Source of the DNA: Oikopleura dioica
Lineage: Eukaryota > Chordata > Appendicularia > Copelata > Oikopleuridae
Assembly: GCA_907165135.1 (NCBI GenBank)
Contig: OU015566.1
Coordinates: 2,172,501 to 2,236,500 of the forward strand
Reading direction: 5' to 3'
DNA: 64,000 bases
The translations under genes were made by a program, and so were the position numbers. Below are positions 1 through 11,148 of the stretch, piece by piece. The notes below the pieces were generated by a model. That model ran no database searches. It worked only from the letters and a program-made list of their open reading frames with translations, and was not told the DNA's origin. Each line of letters opens with the position of its first letter. Position 1 is the first letter of the stretch.

Positions 1-403
1 TATTTCATTTTGGGAATAGGACAGATTCGGGTCAAGAGCTCGCTTTTATGCCGAAAATTATAAATTTGGTTAATTTTTATCGATAAGGCCAGATTCTTGA
101 CCGAAATCAACCGTTCAAATCGCCGTTAGATATCAGATCGCCAGATGATAACCTAAAAAAATCACTTTAGAAAATCGCTCACGCGACAGTAAGAAGAGAA
201 TTCCGCAAGTGTGACTTGAAAAATAGCGGCAAAGTTCCGATCAGCGATATGAAAACAATCGTCAGACGCTTTGGAATTTCTTTTGGTAATAGTCACTTTA
301 CCAAGCGCTATCTTTATGATTATTTTAGACTCTGATGATATTTATAAACTAGCAACGGTGCTAGACAGAAACGTAACTGGCTACATTCAATACTCGAATA
401 TCA
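1..403. other. non-coding flank, nothing recognised
   Basis: No open frame with splice logic, RNA gene or repeat was found here. It is the downstream flank of the minus-strand gene that follows. Confidence 0.4.
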
Positions 404-1101
404 TCACACTAGTCCAGAATAAAACGCCGAAGCCAAGTGAGTAACTCGTAAAAAATACAATCTGACGATTTGCAAGGCCCGATCTGCTGAGAAACCTGAT
501 GCTGCTGCAATATTATTGAGTATTTGTACTGTATTGTTTATTGTTTTATACGATCTGAATAAAATTTTATTTTTCATAAATTTGAATCTTCTCAATATGC
601 ATATTCTTCGATGTGCGTAGTCTTTTTGGGGGTTCAAATGAATTCGAAGAAAAGAATCGATCAACAAATCCTGATCAACAAAATCTTTGACCCGGTCCTT
701 CATGCAGTCGATTCCAAAAATCGTTGTTGTCTTCACAACTCTCTTATTTTGAAAGCCTGGGAATAATAATAGATCAAATAAAAAAGGATGCGTTTACCAG
801 AAGAGGAATTCATCGATGGATTATCTTTTCGACTAACTGGGTGGAAGACTGAAATTTCCGGTTGTTCACCAGATATGGGGACATCTGGTTCGTAGGACAC
901 TTGTCTTCGGCTTCGTCGTTCATCTTGTTTGACTCTTTTTCTTTCCTTTTCTCGCATTTCTTCCTCTTCTTTCTGTTGGTTCCCGATCTCATTGATCAGC
1001 TCATCAACCCAAGGATCTAAAAAGGCTTGAAGGACTGAAGAAAGACAGAATGGACCTGGGTCAGTGTCTTCCTCAGCAGGAGTTCTTCTGAAAGCAGACA
1101 T
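404..1101 (-). CDS. basic, charged coiled-coil protein of unknown function (3 exons)
   Basis: I do not recognise this protein. Exons 1056-1101, 798-1016 and 404-756 join in frame across GT-AG introns of 39 and 41 bp, giving about 205 aa. The start MSAFRRTPAEEDTDP is the first Met after the upstream stops. The middle is rich in Glu, Lys and Arg (QQKEEEEMREKERKRV, roughly residues 28-43), which predicts a short helix or coiled coil and possibly nuclear or RNA contact. The C-terminal third is basic and mixed, without signal peptide, membrane segment or Cys pattern. Its 5' end faces the RING-type gene starting about 490 bp away, so the two may share a divergent promoter. The exon joins are well supported; the function is open, and the last exon could hold another intron. 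Confidence 0.5.
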
Positions 1102-1588
1102 GGGTTTTACCGCTTGACGATTTGCCCTTGCGGTTTTTATGACCAGGGCTAAAAATGGGTTCAACGACAAAATTCGTCAAAAGAAAATTTTCCGATTGTC
1201 AGAATGAACCCTTTCCGTTTCCCATCATCATTCGAGGCATCTTTTCTTCTTCAAAAATAGGCGCCGATTCTCGTTTTTCTAGCTGCGTTAGTGACCAATA
1301 TTTTCCTTCTGTCGCGACCATCGTGCTTTCTTCAGGGTTTTTATGATGATGGATTTCTCTCGTAAATTCCGATCCTTGAAGTTTTCCGTTTTTTCGACAA
1401 AGCTTTTGCCTTAATTACGGGAAATTATTATATGTTTTTGGAGAGTATGGTTTCATCGTAAAAATAAGGACATAAAATCTGAAAAATGCGCTCAATCTTA
1501 ATAAGATAAAATATTGATTTATTTTCAAAATATCAATAATTGAAAATATGACTAAATTATAGTTCATGCTTTATTAGCAAATTTGAAA
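1102..1588. promoter_or_regulatory. divergent intergenic region between two gene starts
   Basis: This stretch lies between the start codons of a minus-strand and a plus-strand gene and has no convincing coding frame of its own. It is AT-rich from about 1400 on. No clear TATA box was fixed, so promoter function is inferred only from the head-to-head gene layout. Confidence 0.35.
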
Positions 1589-2623
1589 ATGAAAAAAATT
1601 CCTGTTACTTTCTGGTCAAATATAAATATTTGCACAGTATCGTGCAAAGAGACACCTCACGTGTATGAATTCAATTTTGAAATGGATGGTTTAAGATATG
1701 AAAGAGGAATCCAAAAAGAGCTTTTGGTTGATCCAAGAGATAGTACTTGGAAAAATACGTGTTCTGTTTGCGGGTAAGACTGATGTTTATCAAAATTAAT
1801 TCGTTGGAAATTCGTTAACGCTTTTTGTAGGCTGATCTCGAAGTTTTTGTTTTTGCATTACATTCCGAAATGGACTCAATCTATCCGACCGCAAGAGGAA
1901 TGTAAACGACGATTATGCGATAATTGTTTTCAAGAAGATAATAAATCTCGATGTCCTATGGAAAACTGTCTCGCCGTCATACAAAGAAGATCTAACGCAC
2001 TGACAAGAATCGAGATTGATTGGAAAAGGCTCGTTTTCTCTTGCCCATTGAACCCAAAGTGCAGACAATTCCTACCGTATGACGATGTTGCTACGCATAA
2101 ACATGAGTCAAAAGACAAATCAACCACGAAGAAATTGTTAGATGAATCATCATCATCATCATTATCATCATCAGATGGAAAAACAACTAAAAAAACAACA
2201 GTCAATAATAGAAAACAGGGCGATCGAATAACTAAAACTTGGATGTCACCTGAAAGCGATTTGGATAATTGCCGATCTGACCAATCTTTAGCTGACCGTA
2301 TGGTAAAATTTGCGGAAGAAATCAGAAAAACTGAATCAGATTCACGAAGTCAAAGACAATCATTAGAACGACTAAGCAATGAAAAACAATCTCTCGAAAA
2401 TGAGAATAACCAAATGAAAAATGAAATCAAAAGACTCGCTGATGAAAATTCCAAGCTAAAAACAAGAACATCTGAGCTGGAAGAAGAAAATCGAGCTTTG
2501 AAGGAAAAGCAAAATGAAAATTGTGATATGAATGAAATGTTTGAAAAATTCACTGTTGAGTGGATGGAACGACGAGGTATTTTATCATTCACAACCGTTC
2601 GTATAAGAAATTTAAGGCTATAA
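1589..2623 (+). CDS. RING-type plus TRAF/SIAH-like zinc finger protein with coiled coil, probable E3 ubiquitin ligase
   Basis: Exons 1589-1773 and 1831-2623 join across a 57 bp GT-AG intron to give about 327 aa. Residues 58-108 hold a variant RING: C58-x2-C61, then C86, C91-x2-C94 and C103-x4-C108, with no clear ligand His. Residues 133-153 form a second Cys/His cluster (C133, C139, H151, H153), as in the zinc finger that follows the RING in TRAF/SIAH-type ligases. A Ser-rich linker and a long Glu/Lys/Asn heptad-like coiled coil (about residues 190-305) follow. The family as a rule moves ubiquitin from an E2 to a substrate; here this is inferred from domain order. The start is the first ATG in frame. 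The last codons overlap the left arm of an inverted duplication, so the true 3' end could differ. Confidence 0.65.
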
Positions 2624-3382
2624 CCTCTCTTTTGGCCTCTTCGGAAAACCGACTTCCCTTGGTCGATTTCAAAAATTAAAAAGGCTCATATACTCAAAAT
2701 CTATCGCAGATTTCAGAAATGCGATCAAAAATTATTTTTTCTTTCGAAATTTTGAGTTTACGATCATTCAAAAAACGCCATTCGGTTTTCCGAAGAATTT
2801 TACCATTACAGAGGTAGATTTTTTTCGATCAATTAATACATTAAAGCCTTCTCTACAATCCTCACGGAGAAAATCTTCGATATCTCCTCAAATTTTCATT
2901 CTAGGGCCATGTTAGTGCTGGCACTTGAGGTTAAAAATGCGCGTGGACGCGCTGAGCGGAGTGCTATCCTCCAGGCCAGAAAGAGAGCGCTGTTGGCGAG
3001 CGTGTGAGTCAAGCGATTCATCGCGCTGTGATTGGCTGCGCGGATCTCAAGCGTCAGTCTATAAACAAAAGAGTTTTAAAAGAAGAGAGAACTATAATCA
3101 TAATTTGGACAATTCTTTGAAATTTTTTCGGTAGGAATCATAGAATATGCTCTATTCAATATTATTATCGGGTTAATTCTACCTCAGAACTTCCAGTTTT
3201 CTCGGAAAACCGAATGGCGATTTTTAAATGATTCTAGAGCAAAAAATTACCAAAGAAAAGTATTTTTTGATGGCATTTTTGAATTCTTTAGGGGAAAACA
3301 AATATGTTCGCTTTTTAAATTTTTGAAATGGATCAAGGGAAGTCCGTTTTCCAGAGCGGCCAAAAGAGAGGTTATAGCCTTA
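2612..3382. repeat. inverted duplication of a promoter and gene 5' end (arms 2612-2822 and 3174-3382)
   Basis: The reverse complement of 2612-2822 matches 3174-3382 over about 210 bp with scattered differences. The right arm contains the upstream region, ATG and first 18 codons of the small RING gene at 3328. In the left arm the copied start codon reads ATC, so that copy is a dead 5' end running into the tail of the preceding RING gene. The 350 bp spacer is GC-rich and promoter-like. Confidence 0.75.
3029..3066 (+). promoter_or_regulatory. candidate CCAAT box (reverse) and TATA box of the small RING gene
   Basis: Inside the GC-rich spacer, GATTGGCT (an inverted CCAAT box) is followed about 25 bp later by CTATAAAC. 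The next coding start is 260 bp downstream, so this would imply a long leader or trans-splicing. Motif-based inference only. Confidence 0.3.
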
Positions 3383-3573
3383 ACTCAGGTTTGTCTCAAA
3401 CCTGCAAAATCTGCCAGGAGATGTACGATACGAACGAACATTTTCAAACTGCACTGAAATGTGGACACACTTTTGGGGAAAACTGCATTCGCACCACTCT
3501 GGAAAACACAAATCGATGCCCTGTTTGCAATCGCAAGGCAAATATCAACGAAATGAACCGTGTTTATTCATGA
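3328..3573 (+). CDS. small single-exon RING finger protein
   Basis: An 81 aa, intronless frame with a compact RING: C26-x2-C29, C45-G-H47 and C64-x2-C67, with C53 between. In a standard C3HC4 RING the H47 block reads C-x-H-x2-C-x2-C; here position 50 is Gly (CGHTFGENC), so one zinc ligand is missing and E3 activity may be weakened or lost. The rest is a short basic N-terminus without membrane segment. A polyadenylation-like AATAAA lies just after the stop at about 3596. The 5' end takes part in an inverted duplication. It may be a cytosolic ubiquitin-pathway protein or a decaying RING fragment. Confidence 0.65.
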   Translation: MDQGKSVFQSGQKRGYSLNSGLSQTCKICQEMYDTNEHFQTALKCGHTFGENCIRTTLENTNRCPVCNRKANINEMNRVYS

Positions 3574-3622
3574 TTTTTAAAACTGTCAAATAGGAAATAA
3601 AGACGATTTTAGGAGAAGCCTT

Positions 3623-4938
3623 TTACTTCTTCATCATTTTCTTGACCTCCTCGCAGATCTCCTTGAACATCTTCTTGGCCTTCTCGTTCTTCATGAGTCG
3701 TTTGAAGTCGCCTTCTTCAAGGTCGAGTTTCTCCTTGAGGAACATAAGGACGTCCTCGAGCTCGAATTCCATATCGCGCCAGGAGTGGCCTTCGAAGTCG
3801 GTTTTGTCACCGTCCCAGACTGGCCAACCGAATTCGGCTTCAGGTTCGGGCTCCTGTTTTTCTCCGTCTCGGTCGCTGTTGAGAATTTCCATGTTCACAT
3901 CGGTGTCCATGACGTTGTTTTGATTGATGAAGTTCTAGATAAAAGATGAAAAAGGAAACTTATCTTTTCGGCAAACCTGGACATTGACGAGAATTTGCGG
4001 GAGCTTTTCGCCATGTTCTTCCATGAAATTGACGAACTTGATGAAAGCTCGTTCGCCATCAAAGGCAGCTCGGGCTTCATCACCAGTGGTGCCATCCCAA
4101 ACTTCCCATCCAGCTTCTGGCTGTTCTTCGGGCTTTTCTAGAAAGAAAGAATAGTTCTCATTTGCGATTTTTTAAAACCTGGTCGCTCAAAATCATGATC
4201 ACCATTGAGAATTTCCATGTTGACGTCGGTATCGATCACGTTGTTCTGGTTGACAAAGTTTTGGATGTTCACCAACAATGCTGGAAAATCACCGTCGTAT
4301 TCTTCAAGAAGCTCGAAGAAATGCTCAAGATCCATCTTGCTGACTTCATGATCAGGAGATCGGGATTCGTGTTCGTCATCTTTGACTGGGGATCGGGACT
4401 CATGTTGGTCTTCGGGGGACTTGGGACCTTTGTGGTGGGGAGATTCAGGTCGTCGGCGGGGCTTGTCGTCGTCAAAGTCGATGTTGATGTTGGTGATGAA
4501 GTTCTAAGAAAAGATGTCGAAATGAGTGAATCGATGGTAGTAACCTGTTCGAGATCAACATCAGTTTCAATGTCATTCTTGACTGGAGCGAAGACACCGT
4601 TCTGGCCAAGCTTGGCTTCTTTCATGAGGTTCTTGATCACTGAAGAATCGATCTACTTCGGTTTTTCTTGATAAACACTTACTCATGAATTTCTTCACCA
4701 TTTTCTTCATCTTCTCCTTATCGCCCATGAATTCCTCGGGAATACCCAACTCCCATTCTGGGGACATTTCAGGGGACATATCAGGTGAGGCAAGAGGGGA
4801 GTCCATCTTCGGCGAATCAGCAGATCGTGGGGAAGCAGATCGGGGAGATCCAGATCGTCGTCCAGACTTGGGGCTAGCAGATCTCTTGACGCTTGCACCA
4901 AGGGCACCGGCGACGAGAAGAGATCCCAAAAGTTTCAT
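3623..4938 (-). CDS. secreted acidic repeat protein (5 exons), lineage-specific
   Basis: Exons 4683-4938, 4545-4639, 4179-4503, 3977-4137 and 3623-3934 join in frame across GT-AG introns of 38-43 bp, giving 382 aa. The N-terminus MKLLGSLLVAGALGA is a clear signal peptide. A Ser/Arg/Pro-rich segment with SPRS- and MSPE-like repeats follows (about residues 18-60). Near the starts of exons 3 and 5 and late in exon 3 sits a repeated motif of the type NFxNQNNVxDTDVNMEILN, one copy degenerate, separated by acidic stretches with xWxVWDG. The C-terminus is Lys/Glu-rich and helical. There are no Cys residues in the repeats and no known catalytic domain. A secreted structural or matrix protein is plausible, but I cannot name a family. 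The gene shares its signal-peptide style with the next minus-strand gene upstream. Confidence 0.7.
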
Positions 4939-5340
4939 TTTTCAATAAAGTTTTCTTACTCTATTTGAGATTAATTCGATCTTAGCGATCATTAAATACT
5001 TTGGCGGGACAAAGCCGTTTTTCAGAATCCGGAATCGGAACAAGGAAACAAAGATGGAAAACGGAAGTGAGGTTCGCTTGTCCTTTGTGAATTGTTTTAC
5101 TGACAAACTGTAAGTTAAAGTCATGAGGAGAGTAATGTCAATCGATCATGGTTACTCGAGCAAATTTACGGTAGGACATCCTTAGATCTTGATTTTTTTC
5201 AAGGTCACATCATTTCTTTTCTTTTATTAAAATGCTGAGGCTTACTAACTTGTAACTTTTATGTAGAAGATTCTAGATTTGCGAAGGAGGAGCTGATTTT
5301 ATTTTGTCAGATGCGATTCTTGGGAAATAATATAAGTCGT
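4939..5340. other. intergenic spacer between two co-oriented minus-strand genes
   Basis: About 400 bp without a supported exon. It should hold the promoter of the acidic repeat protein gene and the 3' end of its upstream neighbour. No strong TATA box or repeat was recognised. Confidence 0.4.
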
Positions 5341-8300
5341 TCAGACAACAGAACTGGAAGATGAAGAAGAAGAAGAGGAGCCGTCCTCGAGAAGATAAGA
5401 AAAGTACTCATCAGTTTGCGGATCGCCCATTAGGCCGTAGCGGACCGCATCCATCCATGAGGCAATCGCAGGGGCGTCTGTGAACATCATGTCAATTTCA
5501 TCAAAGTCGATGAAAAATCCAGTCATGTTGCCAAGGTGGTTGACTTGATCAACGCCGACACTAGGATCTGTTAGATATGATTTGTGAGGAAGAACTTACT
5601 GAAGGAGTCCGGCAATTGTGTCGCGTCCTGACATAGCAACATCAATAGCATCAGCAACTCGTGGGAGGATGAATCCTCGCACCATGTCGTATCCCTGTTG
5701 GATCTCGTCTCGGAAGTAAAGGAGCATTGAGGCAACATCAGTTGGTTTGAACATGAAATACGTTTCGAGAATATTGTTGACTTCTTGAACGATGACCTAA
5801 ATATCCGCTCGTAATTTCATAAATTTCTCGCTCATAAATTTCTCCGCTCATAAATTTCTCCGCTCGAAAATACCTCAACAATGCCAAAGGTAATCGTCAT
5901 CTCATCTTCAAAGTTCAGGAACATATAGAGAATTCCAAAAGAAACATTGTCAACGTGACCTTTGATGGCGCCAAGCATTTCAGCATCGATTGGCATGCCA
6001 GCATCGACATCGGCGAGTTTTTCCGAAATGTAGCCAATGGTTTCGAAGAGATTTTCTACACAGAAGATGAAAAAAAAATCTTAAGAAAAAAAACGATCAA
6101 ACCAGTGACCATGGCGATCGCTCCGTAGTAATCGTCAGTGTTGTTTGAGACCATGATTGCGTTGAACAGATCAGTGTCGAAGCTAAAATTCTCATAAAAA
6201 GAATCGTCTTTCTTCGATTTTACCTGAACAGTGGGGATTCCAAGATAAGAGCTGTAGCGTCCTCGTCGCTGATTTCTAGCATACTGAACCAGATTCCAAA
6301 TGCTTCCTTCATCTTCATTGCAACCATATCTGGCTCCTCATTGACAGCCTCAAGGAAGCCCTCAATATCGCTGAGAATCATCTTGGATACTTCCAAGAAA
6401 CCATCAATAAGAGGTCGCATTTGTTCAGGGAGGCCGACCATGTTGAGAATCTCCTCTGTCATGGGAACGAAGCCTGAGAGATCGTTCATCATCCACAGAT
6501 CATCGAGAACATCCTCAATGCTGATTTTTCCCCTAAAAAAGGTTATTGAAAGGCTAATTGGAAAGTAATTACTCAAGAAGAGCAGATAATCCATTCAAAG
6601 CACCAGAGACCATTTCCCAGTCCATCGATTGCATAACCTCTTCGACAACCATAATCATCTCTTCATCCATCATCGGACCCAAGAGGCTGCGAACCATTGC
6701 CATCATCTGCTCCATATCCATCTCAGCCAGGTCTTCCAAGAATCCAGTGGGGTCTTTTACGGCATTTTCAATTTTATTCTAGAAGGCTTAAGGGGGGTCG
6801 ACGAGAATTTTTTCCGGCGAGATCGTAATTTCGCTTATACTCATAGTCTGGATACGAATCTTATATTTTTGGAATCTACAGATCCCCCTGAATCTGTTGA
6901 GCCTAAAATCATTTGATAAAAATTGGATTTAGGGGGTGAAATGAACAAAATTGTAAAAAAATTGACCATTTTTAGTGCATTTTCGCGGAAATGGCCCTAC
7001 TTTGACGGGATTTTTGACCGATTTTTTCTGGTCAAAATTTTTTCTAGATTTCGCCGCCTGATTTTTTCAACCCTTTTCTATCGACCAGTAAAATCAGATT
7101 TTGCCTATCTACTCAGGTTTTTCCGCATTTTTGGTCACGGAAATCCCGATTCTCGTCGACCCCCTTAACCTTGTTAAAATCAAGAATCTGAAAACCGGTC
7201 CTGTGAACAATTCTGTAACAACCGCCTCAATGCTCATTTCTCCACCAATGTCTGGCTTTTTATCGCCTTTCATGAATTCATCAACTTGCATCAACAACAT
7301 TCCCGCAAGTCGTTCAAGCTCCTTCTTATCGTCCCAGCTCAAGTCCCATTCTGGATTCTTTTTCTCAAAAAGCTTGACGAATTTCTTCACAAAAACTCGA
7401 AAGTATTCCATGTCGTCTTTTTCGTCAATCTGATCGAAGAGAATTGCAATGTCTCCATGGTTGACATTTCCGAATCCGAAGTAGCCCATTTCTTCCTCCA
7501 TGAATTTCTTGATCAATCCCTCGAATTTCTTCTGCTCGCCGCACTGTCCGATCAAATCGAGACAGTCTCGCTCCGGATCGGAAAGGCAGTTTTGAAGGTC
7601 AAAGCAAGGCACTTTGACTCCCATTTCATAGGCAGCCATCTGCATGCTGAAATCCCACAGTCCTTTGTGCATGGCCTGGAGGGCGAAGACCTGCTCGTAC
7701 ATTTCTTTACCGACTCTCATCGGAACATCGAGCTGGTTCATCATCGCGATGTTGTCCAAAGTCGATTGGATGTCCGAATCCCAAAGAGAGACTTCATTCT
7801 GCGGGAAAGGGTAGTCCCTTTCTTCGAGATCAACAACTTTTCCCTTGACCCATTTTTGCACTTTATGGCATTCGTCAGAGTGGCCGTCTTGCTTGTTGAT
7901 TTCAACGTCTCGGCCGACGATTCGCTCAAAGTTTTTCCGCTGCTTTTTGAATTTCTTCGCGTCTTTGCCATTGAAATTGAGCTCGTCGGTTATCTTGTAC
8001 GGGAGGACGCCTTTGAAGGGAGTCAAGACGTAGAATTCGTTGCAGTCATTGAGGCCGAATCTTGCGCCGACGAGCTCGTCATCGTAGAAGAGACCACGAA
8101 CATCTGGGCCTTCTTCGCAGGCATGAAGAAGGAGAGACTCCCTGAAATATGTTTTGGGCTGAAATTCTTGATTGAAACTTACTCAGGTCGGAAATCCTTG
8201 TTGAACATGACGCTCATGGACGATCTTGGGTTTCCTGCTCCTCTTGCAGAAAGCCATTTCTCAGCAAGTTTGATGTCATTTGAAACTTCAGGGAAGCTTT

Positions 8301-8846
8301 TGACATGATTGATACCAGAAAACTCGCCGGAATGCTTGAAACAGAAGGTGTTTTTCTTGTCGTATTTTCCGTCTTTGAAGGTTCAAGCAACTCAAATCTA
8401 GAAAGTTCAAAAGTTGAGTAAGCTTATTTAATTGAAGCTTTGAATTATAGCTTTTTAAAAGTTGTGTGGTTAAATATGACCCTGATCCTTTTGATCTTGA
8501 TGAGAAGAAATAAACGTCTTTTATGAGCGTGAGAGGTTATTTAGGTTGGCAATATTTTCGAAATCAATTTAATGATCGAATGAGGTCTTAAAATCATGAG
8601 CGAAAAATTTTGTTTATCAAGAGATTTAGAATATTTGATTATTTTGAGGAAAATAACAAGGCATTCACGGACAAGAATAAGGAGATCGAATTTGAATTAT
8701 CGTAAAAAAAATTTTTATTAAAAATATCTATAAGGTCTTCAATAAATTTATTACTGAGTATGAACCCTTCCTTCCGGGAATTCGAATTCCGACGGCATCA
8801 CAATGCTTCCTGCCGAAAGGCCAAGGAAACCCGCGAGAAGCTTCAT
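5341..8846 (-). CDS. large probable secreted Met/Asp/Glu-rich helical protein (9 exons), unknown family
   Basis: Exons 8183-8372, 7196-8141, 6573-6778, 6224-6532, 6103-6182, 5874-6055, 5600-5796 and 5341-5560 join in frame. The first six of these introns are GT-AG (40-76 bp, except one of 417 bp swollen by a MITE). Exon 1 (8771-8846) encodes a signal peptide MKLLAGFLGLSAGSIV; it joins in frame only if the 398 bp intron run is GA-AG, so this link is inference. The whole frame would be about 801 aa. The body has few Cys, many Met and acidic residues, amphipathic helices and a terminal run of Ser. I recognise no catalytic motif. The third-exon region is longest (315 codons). The same signal-peptide style as the neighbouring gene suggests a secreted, possibly structural product. 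Confidence 0.55.
6792..7164. mobile_element. MITE flanked by TTAA, in an intron
   Basis: A 373 bp element bounded by TTAA on both sides. The ends are inverted copies: GGGGGTCGACGAGAAT reading inwards from the left (with one extra G) and from the right. TTAA target duplication is the hallmark of piggyBac/Kolobok-type elements; no transposase is encoded. It lies wholly inside an intron of the minus-strand gene and lengthens it from a typical ~45 bp to 417 bp. Confidence 0.8.
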
Positions 8847-8895
8847 CTTTTCTCTCACTCTTTGAGTTATGAACTCTGCGATCGCAACAGACGCG

Positions 8896-8903
8896 TATTT
8901 ATA
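8896..8903 (-). promoter_or_regulatory. TATA box of the large secreted-protein gene
   Basis: Reading the minus strand, TATAAATA stands 50 bp upstream of the start codon at 8846, a normal spacing for a short leader. This supports 8846 as a genuine first-exon start. Confidence 0.6.
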
Positions 8904-9103
8904 GGGATAAGGTTTTACGACGATGAGACCGAATTGACGGCGGACAAAGCGGCCTGGTCAAGGTCGATTTATGACTTGCGAGCTAACGAGCGGAAAATGA
9001 TGGGATTTTGTCATGAATGATGTTCCCATTATTGTGTAGACAGCTTGACCCAATTTTGAGCTTAGCGTTTACTTTTGGAATTTTTTTATTTGGCAGTTTT
9101 AAT

Positions 9104-10842
9104 TTAATTAAGTTTTTCTTGTGGCTCTGCTTTCGGTGATATTCCGCATTCTATCGCCGATTGCTTCAAATTCAGGTAAGCAATAGAAAAGTCATTGAGA
9201 TTCTACCTGTAGAATATTCGCGTTATCAATGCTTATGTATCCATAATCATTATTTTGTTGCATGAAAAATGATTCAGTCGCTGAGGAAGGCTCAATTTGT
9301 CGGACAGATGTTTCAGCTTGTCTTAGTTTGAGACTTGGCAGGACGCTTTCTTGCTTTTTGAACTAGAATTTGCTCCTAAGAAAATGAAAAGAAAGCTATT
9401 GTTACCATTTGAGGACGTTTTCTCTTCGGTTCGAGAATTTCTGTTGTTTCTTGATAGTCGAATGAATCAAAAATTCTCGGTTTTTCTTCTTGTTGGATAA
9501 AATTTCTTGGTTTAGCCTTGCTCTGAAGAGATTTTTAAAAGAAAAAAAATGTCTTCAAACTCACGATTTTCGATTTGAAAGCTTCTTCTTTCCGCCTATT
9601 TGCAAACCAGTTATAGACCCTTACTTCCGTCACTAAATTCGTCCCAAGACCGGCTGCATTTTCCGGACTCACGCCTCTTTTCAAGCATTCTACGCGATTA
9701 CACTCTGAGACCAAAAGCTCTCTTTCCTCTTTCGACGGATTTTTCTGCCGCTTGAAAGCATCTTGGAGAACTCGTTGACTCGCCGGACCCCATCTGAATC
9801 GATTTCGCCTTGCTTTCTCCCCCGCTCGAGGCGTTGTTCGGACAAAATCAGGCTCTAGAATATAATTCGTACCGAAAATTTTCTTCCTTGATTTTCAACC
9901 TTGGACAATTTCCCCTTCGTAGCTCACGCTTCTTTTCCCCATGGCAGAGTTTTGAAAATTGATCTCAACCGCCCTCTTCTTTTTCACATACCAGTGATAA
10001 AGCAAGCTTCTTTTCTGAAGCTTCATCGGGGTCCCCTTGTTCAAATGCTGCGATAGGTGACTTTGATTGAGTCCGGTTGCGTCCACGACTTCTCGTTGCG
10101 GAATATTGTGCGTAACCATGTATTCTTTGATCATTTTTGCGGAGATCCAGGAGTCTTCTCTAGAATTTCAATTAAAAAATCGAGCTCGAATAGTCCCTAC
10201 TTTAGCATATTGTTGACTTCGAAACTATCCACATTTTCCTCTTGCAAATCCCTGATCGTCAAGTCTTCCTTGATTGCCTCTGCCTCTGAGTCAACCTCTG
10301 AGACGCCTTGGAATTGTCGGTAATTGAAGCCCGAAGATGCGACGTTTGTGTGCTGCAGAGTTATCCAAGATTCTTCCACGTGATGGCTAGGGTGGGCAAC
10401 AACTGTTTCGGAGTCCATGAACTCGCCTGCGGGCATGTCTTTGATGAGGATCATACAATTGATGATTGGTGGGAAAGTGACTGAAATTCACTTTTATCAT
10501 ATTAAAAATCCGATTCCTGAAGACTGCGAAATCTGAATAAACGAATCTGGCGAATCTTCATACTCCGCCGCACCCATAATCCTAACTTCGGAAAGAATTT
10601 CCGAGTTGACATAATTCATCTCATCAGCTCGATACTCGGCAGGGAGCTTTTCATTCTCGACCATTTCATATTGAATTGTGGAAGAATTCTCTCTGCTCTT
10701 CTGGCCCTTGAGAGAAAATTAATATCAAAGCCTGACATAATGATTAACTCCTGGGAAATTTTCAACTCACCTCGGTCTGCGTCCCGCGCTCGCATTTTGC
10801 TCCATTTTGCAATTGCTCTTGCAAGGCTTTAAAGACCTGGAT
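9104..10842 (-). CDS. HNF1: HNF1-family POU-homeodomain transcription factor
   Basis: Exons 9900-10159 and 9565-9854 encode the two DNA-binding parts. The first carries the HNF1 POU-specific-like domain ([20 protein letters not shown], then [11 protein letters not shown]). The second is the atypical extended homeodomain, with [19 protein letters not shown], the insert region [20 protein letters not shown] and the WFANRRK recognition helix. Upstream are exons 10201-10480, 10517-10706 and 10771-10842; 10481-10516 must be a 36 bp GA-AG intron to keep frame. Downstream exons are 9406-9522, 9207-9362 and 9104-9163. The total seen is about 474 aa. The region after the homeodomain is only about 110 aa, against several hundred in vertebrate HNF1, so the activation domain is much reduced. 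The N-terminal dimerisation helix and start codon were not found and may lie further upstream. It acts in the nucleus on endoderm/gut-type genes in other chordates. Confidence 0.92.
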
Positions 10843-11148
10843 CTTTTGAGAGGTTTTTGATCATGAGAGAAAAAAAAAAGAAAAAAAATTTTGTCCAATT
10901 CTTACCAAAAACTGAGGGGGATCTCCTTATTATCCGCCCTTAACATTACCAATACCTTATTGGCAATAAGTAATTTGTTAAAATCTCATTCAAATTTGTA
11001 ATTCATAAATTAACAATAAAAACTCAAATTTTCAGTCACTTAAATATCAACAAATTTCTTAAGGGTATACAGGTGGAAAAAGCGATCCTCGCCTTTTTTC
11101 GCCAATCTCTCAAAAGGGGGTTAATTTTCTTTTGCATTCCAATTTATG
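10843..11148. other. AT-rich spacer upstream of HNF1 exons
   Basis: This probably contains the missing HNF1 first exon(s) or promoter. A splice-like GTAAG occurs near 10900 on the minus strand, but no joining frame could be built. A small palindrome around 10950 (ACCTTATTGGCAATAAG) was noted. Confidence 0.3.

Noticed and set aside
4162-4671. Plus-strand open frame of 169 codons
   Set aside because: Antisense shadow of the repeat-protein exons, which have conserved repeats and correct splice sites on the minus strand.
7286-8308. Long plus-strand open frame of 340 codons
   Set aside because: It is antisense to a minus-strand exon whose frame continues over eight more exons; the plus frame has no domain, signal or splice support.
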